Positions 5,119-6,203 of a stretch of 6,203 bases of DNA are shown piece after piece. The notes below the pieces were generated by a model. It did no database searches. It was not told where the DNA came from and saw nothing but the letters and a program-made list of their open reading frames with translations. Each line of letters starts with the position of its first letter. Positions within the stretch are counted from its first letter, which is position 1. Both the position numbers and the translations under genes were made by a program. Source of the DNA: a bacterium (GTDB taxonomy: Bacteria > Cyanobacteriota > Vampirovibrionia > Gastranaerophilales > Gastranaerophilaceae); NCBI GenBank assembly GCA_024408905.1, contig JAKSUP010000084.1:1-6203 (forward strand). Direction: 5' to 3'.

Positions 5119-5889
5119 ATGATGAAAAAGATATTAGCGATATTCGTATTATTGATGTTCTGTTCTACTCCTACCGTATATGCGGCAGGTCAAGCAGTTA
5201 CATCAGGTTATTATAATTATCCGACATATAATACTTCTGCGTATAATAACGGATACACATATGATGAATATGTTAACGGAGTAGAAAATTTGCAAAACAA
5301 TGTTATTCCGGGTAATGTTGTAAAATTTGGCAGAGGTCAAAAACTTCCTGTATTTATTCAAGACCAAGTATCAACCAAAGATGCTTTAGCCGGAAATAAA
5401 GTGATTGCTGTTTTGGCTCAAGACTGGGTAATAAATGGTATGTTGATAGCAGATGCCGGTAGCGTAATTTACGGAACGGTTTCAAATACTGTTTCTGCCG
5501 GTGGTTGGTCAAGGAACGGCAAATTACAAATAGATTTTAACAGAATGGAAACTCCTGAAGGACAAGTTTATAACCTTGTTACGGAAAAAATTGATATAGA
5601 AGTAGAAGGTGATAAATCCGTTGTCGCAAAAAATGTTGCAAAAGGTGTCGGGATAGTTCTTTTGGGAGCATTGATAGGTGCTGCAATTGCTTTTAGTGGA
5701 AGTTCCGTTAGTTATAGCGGCAGAGATAACAGAGGAAAGAATACTGCAATAGGAGCAGGTGTCGGTGCTGCAATATTTACAGGAAGCGCTTTAGTTGGTG
5801 CTGCAAACCAAAAAGGTGATGACATAACTATTCCTGCTAATACTAATTTTGAACTTATTCTTCTTGACGATATTGTTGTAAGCAGATAA
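5119..5889 (+). CDS. secreted glycine-zipper envelope protein with Tyr/Asn-rich N-terminus
   Basis: The 256-residue protein has a signal peptide (MMKK, hydrophobic 5-14, cleavage near VYA-A at 22-23). The Cys at 15 follows Phe, so there is no lipobox. Residues 24-60 are rich in Tyr, Asn and Gly. Residues 70-160 form a beta-domain (GQKLPVFI, AGNKVIAVLAQDWVING, DAGSVIYGTV, GKLQIDF). Two glycine-zipper helices follow: 174-193 (GVGIVLLGALIGAAIAF) and 208-229 (AIGAGVGAAIFTGSALVGAA). The protein ends with a strand carrying DITIPANTNFEL. Glycine zippers are common in envelope-inserted proteins, so it may sit in or at the outer membrane. The beta-domain spacing matches the secreted SLH protein in this window. 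Two adjacent ATGs are possible starts; the first is nearer the GGAAAG ribosome site and both leave the signal peptide intact. The gene is transcribed alone and divergently from ribE. I recognise no named family member. Confidence 0.88.
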   Translation: MMKKILAIFVLLMFCSTPTVYAAGQAVTSGYYNYPTYNTSAYNNGYTYDEYVNGVENLQNNVIPGNVVKFGRGQKLPVFIQDQVSTKDALAGNKVIAVLAQDWVINGMLIADAGSVIYGTVSNTVSAGGWSRNGKLQIDFNRMETPEGQVYNLVTEKIDIEVEGDKSVVAKNVAKGVGIVLLGALIGAAIAFSGSSVSYSGRDNRGKNTAIGAGVGAAIFTGSALVGAANQKGDDITIPANTNFELILLDDIVVSR

Positions 5890-5898
5890 TTGAAAGTT

Positions 5899-6068
5899 AC
5901 TAAGATACTAAGGCTCTATGGCACTATGTGTTTATTGTCTTTGTGTGGAGTATAACAAAGAATTAATTCATAAGATAAAATTTGTTGGATAAGTGTATTC
6001 AACCGACTGCATTGACTGTCCCACAAAATCCATAATTTCTTAATGCCTAAGTGCCTTAGTATCCTAGT
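5899..6068. repeat. inverted pair of degenerate ACTAAGG repeats between convergent genes
   Basis: The 30 bases at 5899-5928 match the reverse complement of 6039-6068 at about 24 positions, sharing GATACTAAGGC. Each arm consists of degenerate 8-9-base units such as ATACTAAGG, CACTTAGG and CTCTATGG. The roughly 110 bases between them contain two small hairpins (5938-5961 and 5984-6003). The element fills the gap between the glycine-zipper gene and a convergent gene ending at 6132. It could be a mobile repeat remnant or a long stem that limits read-through. I see no protein gene in 5890-6131. Confidence 0.5.
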
Positions 6069-6115
6069 GCCTTTTGTATAGTATGAGTTTTGTATTAACA
6101 TAGCGAAAATTATAC

Positions 6116-6130
6116 TTGTCCAACGGACAA
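6116..6130 (-). terminator. short hairpin just after the rightmost gene
   Basis: TTGTCC (6116-6121) and GGACAA (6125-6130) are perfect six-base inverted repeats with a three-base loop. On the minus strand the stem begins one base after the TAG stop of the rightmost gene and is followed by GTATAATTTT. Position suggests a terminator, but the T run is delayed and interrupted, so this is a weak call. Confidence 0.35.
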
Positions 6131-6131
6131 A

Positions 6132-6203
6132 CTAGTCAGGTATATATTCGTAGTTTTGAGTTTTGGGTTGTACCTGTTGTGGTTGAATTGGCTGTTGTAT
6201 TTG
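6132..6203 (-). CDS. 3' end of an unidentified gene, Gln/Pro-rich C-terminus
   Basis: The last 72 bases read on the minus strand as 23 open codons ending in TAG. The residues are rich in Gln and Pro (QIQQPIQPQQVQPK), then end in TQNYEYIPD. The start is beyond the right edge. The low-complexity tail resembles linkers or C-terminal tails of envelope or secreted proteins, but no domain is visible, so no function can be given. Support comes from the open frame running to the edge, its biased composition, and a hairpin directly after the stop. It converges on the glycine-zipper gene across a 242-base gap. A chance open frame of this length is possible. Confidence 0.6.
   Translation of the reverse strand, partial: QIQQPIQPQQVQPKTQNYEYIPD

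Noticed and set aside
5119..5187. Lipoprotein signal in the glycine-zipper protein
   Set aside because: The only candidate Cys (residue 15) follows Phe within the hydrophobic core, which does not fit a lipobox; a signal peptidase I site follows at VYA.
5899..6068. CRISPR array
   Set aside because: The repeats are short, degenerate, inverted and directly joined, with no regular spacers and no cas genes nearby.
5916..6101. 61-residue minus-strand open frame
   Set aside because: It is a translation of the degenerate repeat element and its spacer, has no ribosome site or domain, and sits in a convergent intergenic gap.

Overview
The window is AT-rich chromosomal DNA from a bacterium that appears to have two membranes. 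Two secreted proteins carry clear signal peptides: one has an S-layer-homology (SLH) region, the other a glycine zipper. With the riboflavin genes and the Gln/Pro-rich tail entering from the right, this gene content would fit a gut-type non-photosynthetic cyanobacterium (Vampirovibrionia / Gastranaerophilales). That placement is inference; no ribosomal or other taxonomic marker is present. An SLH-bearing diderm such as a Negativicute is the main alternative.

Layout. Positions 1-282 hold no protein gene that I can support. They contain a 49-base hairpin at the left edge, a bidirectional terminator (118-148) and a 74-base segment (183-256) that folds into a compact four-way junction. Positions 283-471 (minus) encode a 62-residue ribbon-helix-helix DNA-binding protein resembling an antitoxin, with no visible toxin partner. 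Its upstream region holds a small palindrome and phased TTTTGTTA repeats. Positions 668-2074 (minus) encode a secreted SLH protein followed by a good terminator (607-641).

The core is a minus-strand cluster running from 5030 down to 2155: riboflavin synthase (ribE), the bifunctional RibBA enzyme, and a two-domain GNAT acetyltransferase 10 bases behind ribBA. RibBA makes both riboflavin precursors (it opens GTP and forms the four-carbon unit from ribulose 5-phosphate), and RibE carries out the final dismutation to riboflavin. ribD and ribH are absent here, and no FMN riboswitch is visible in the short 88-base divergent region upstream of ribE. The GNAT gene's ribosome binding site overlaps the ribBA stop codon, so it is probably co-expressed.

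Divergent from ribE, 5119-5889 (plus) encodes a secreted Tyr/Asn-rich glycine-zipper protein. Its beta-domain has the same glycine, Asn-Gly and Ala-Gly-Ser spacing as the C-terminal half of the SLH protein on the other side of the rib cluster, which suggests a shared envelope domain. Positions 5890-6131 lie between convergent genes and hold an inverted pair of degenerate 8-9-base ACTAAGG-type repeats. The last 72 bases (minus) are the 3' end of another gene, with a Gln/Pro-rich C-terminus.

Nothing here is a proven new system. The items most worth checking are the junction fold, the shared envelope domain, the GNAT linked to the rib genes, and the absent Shine-Dalgarno and possible leaderless start of ribE.
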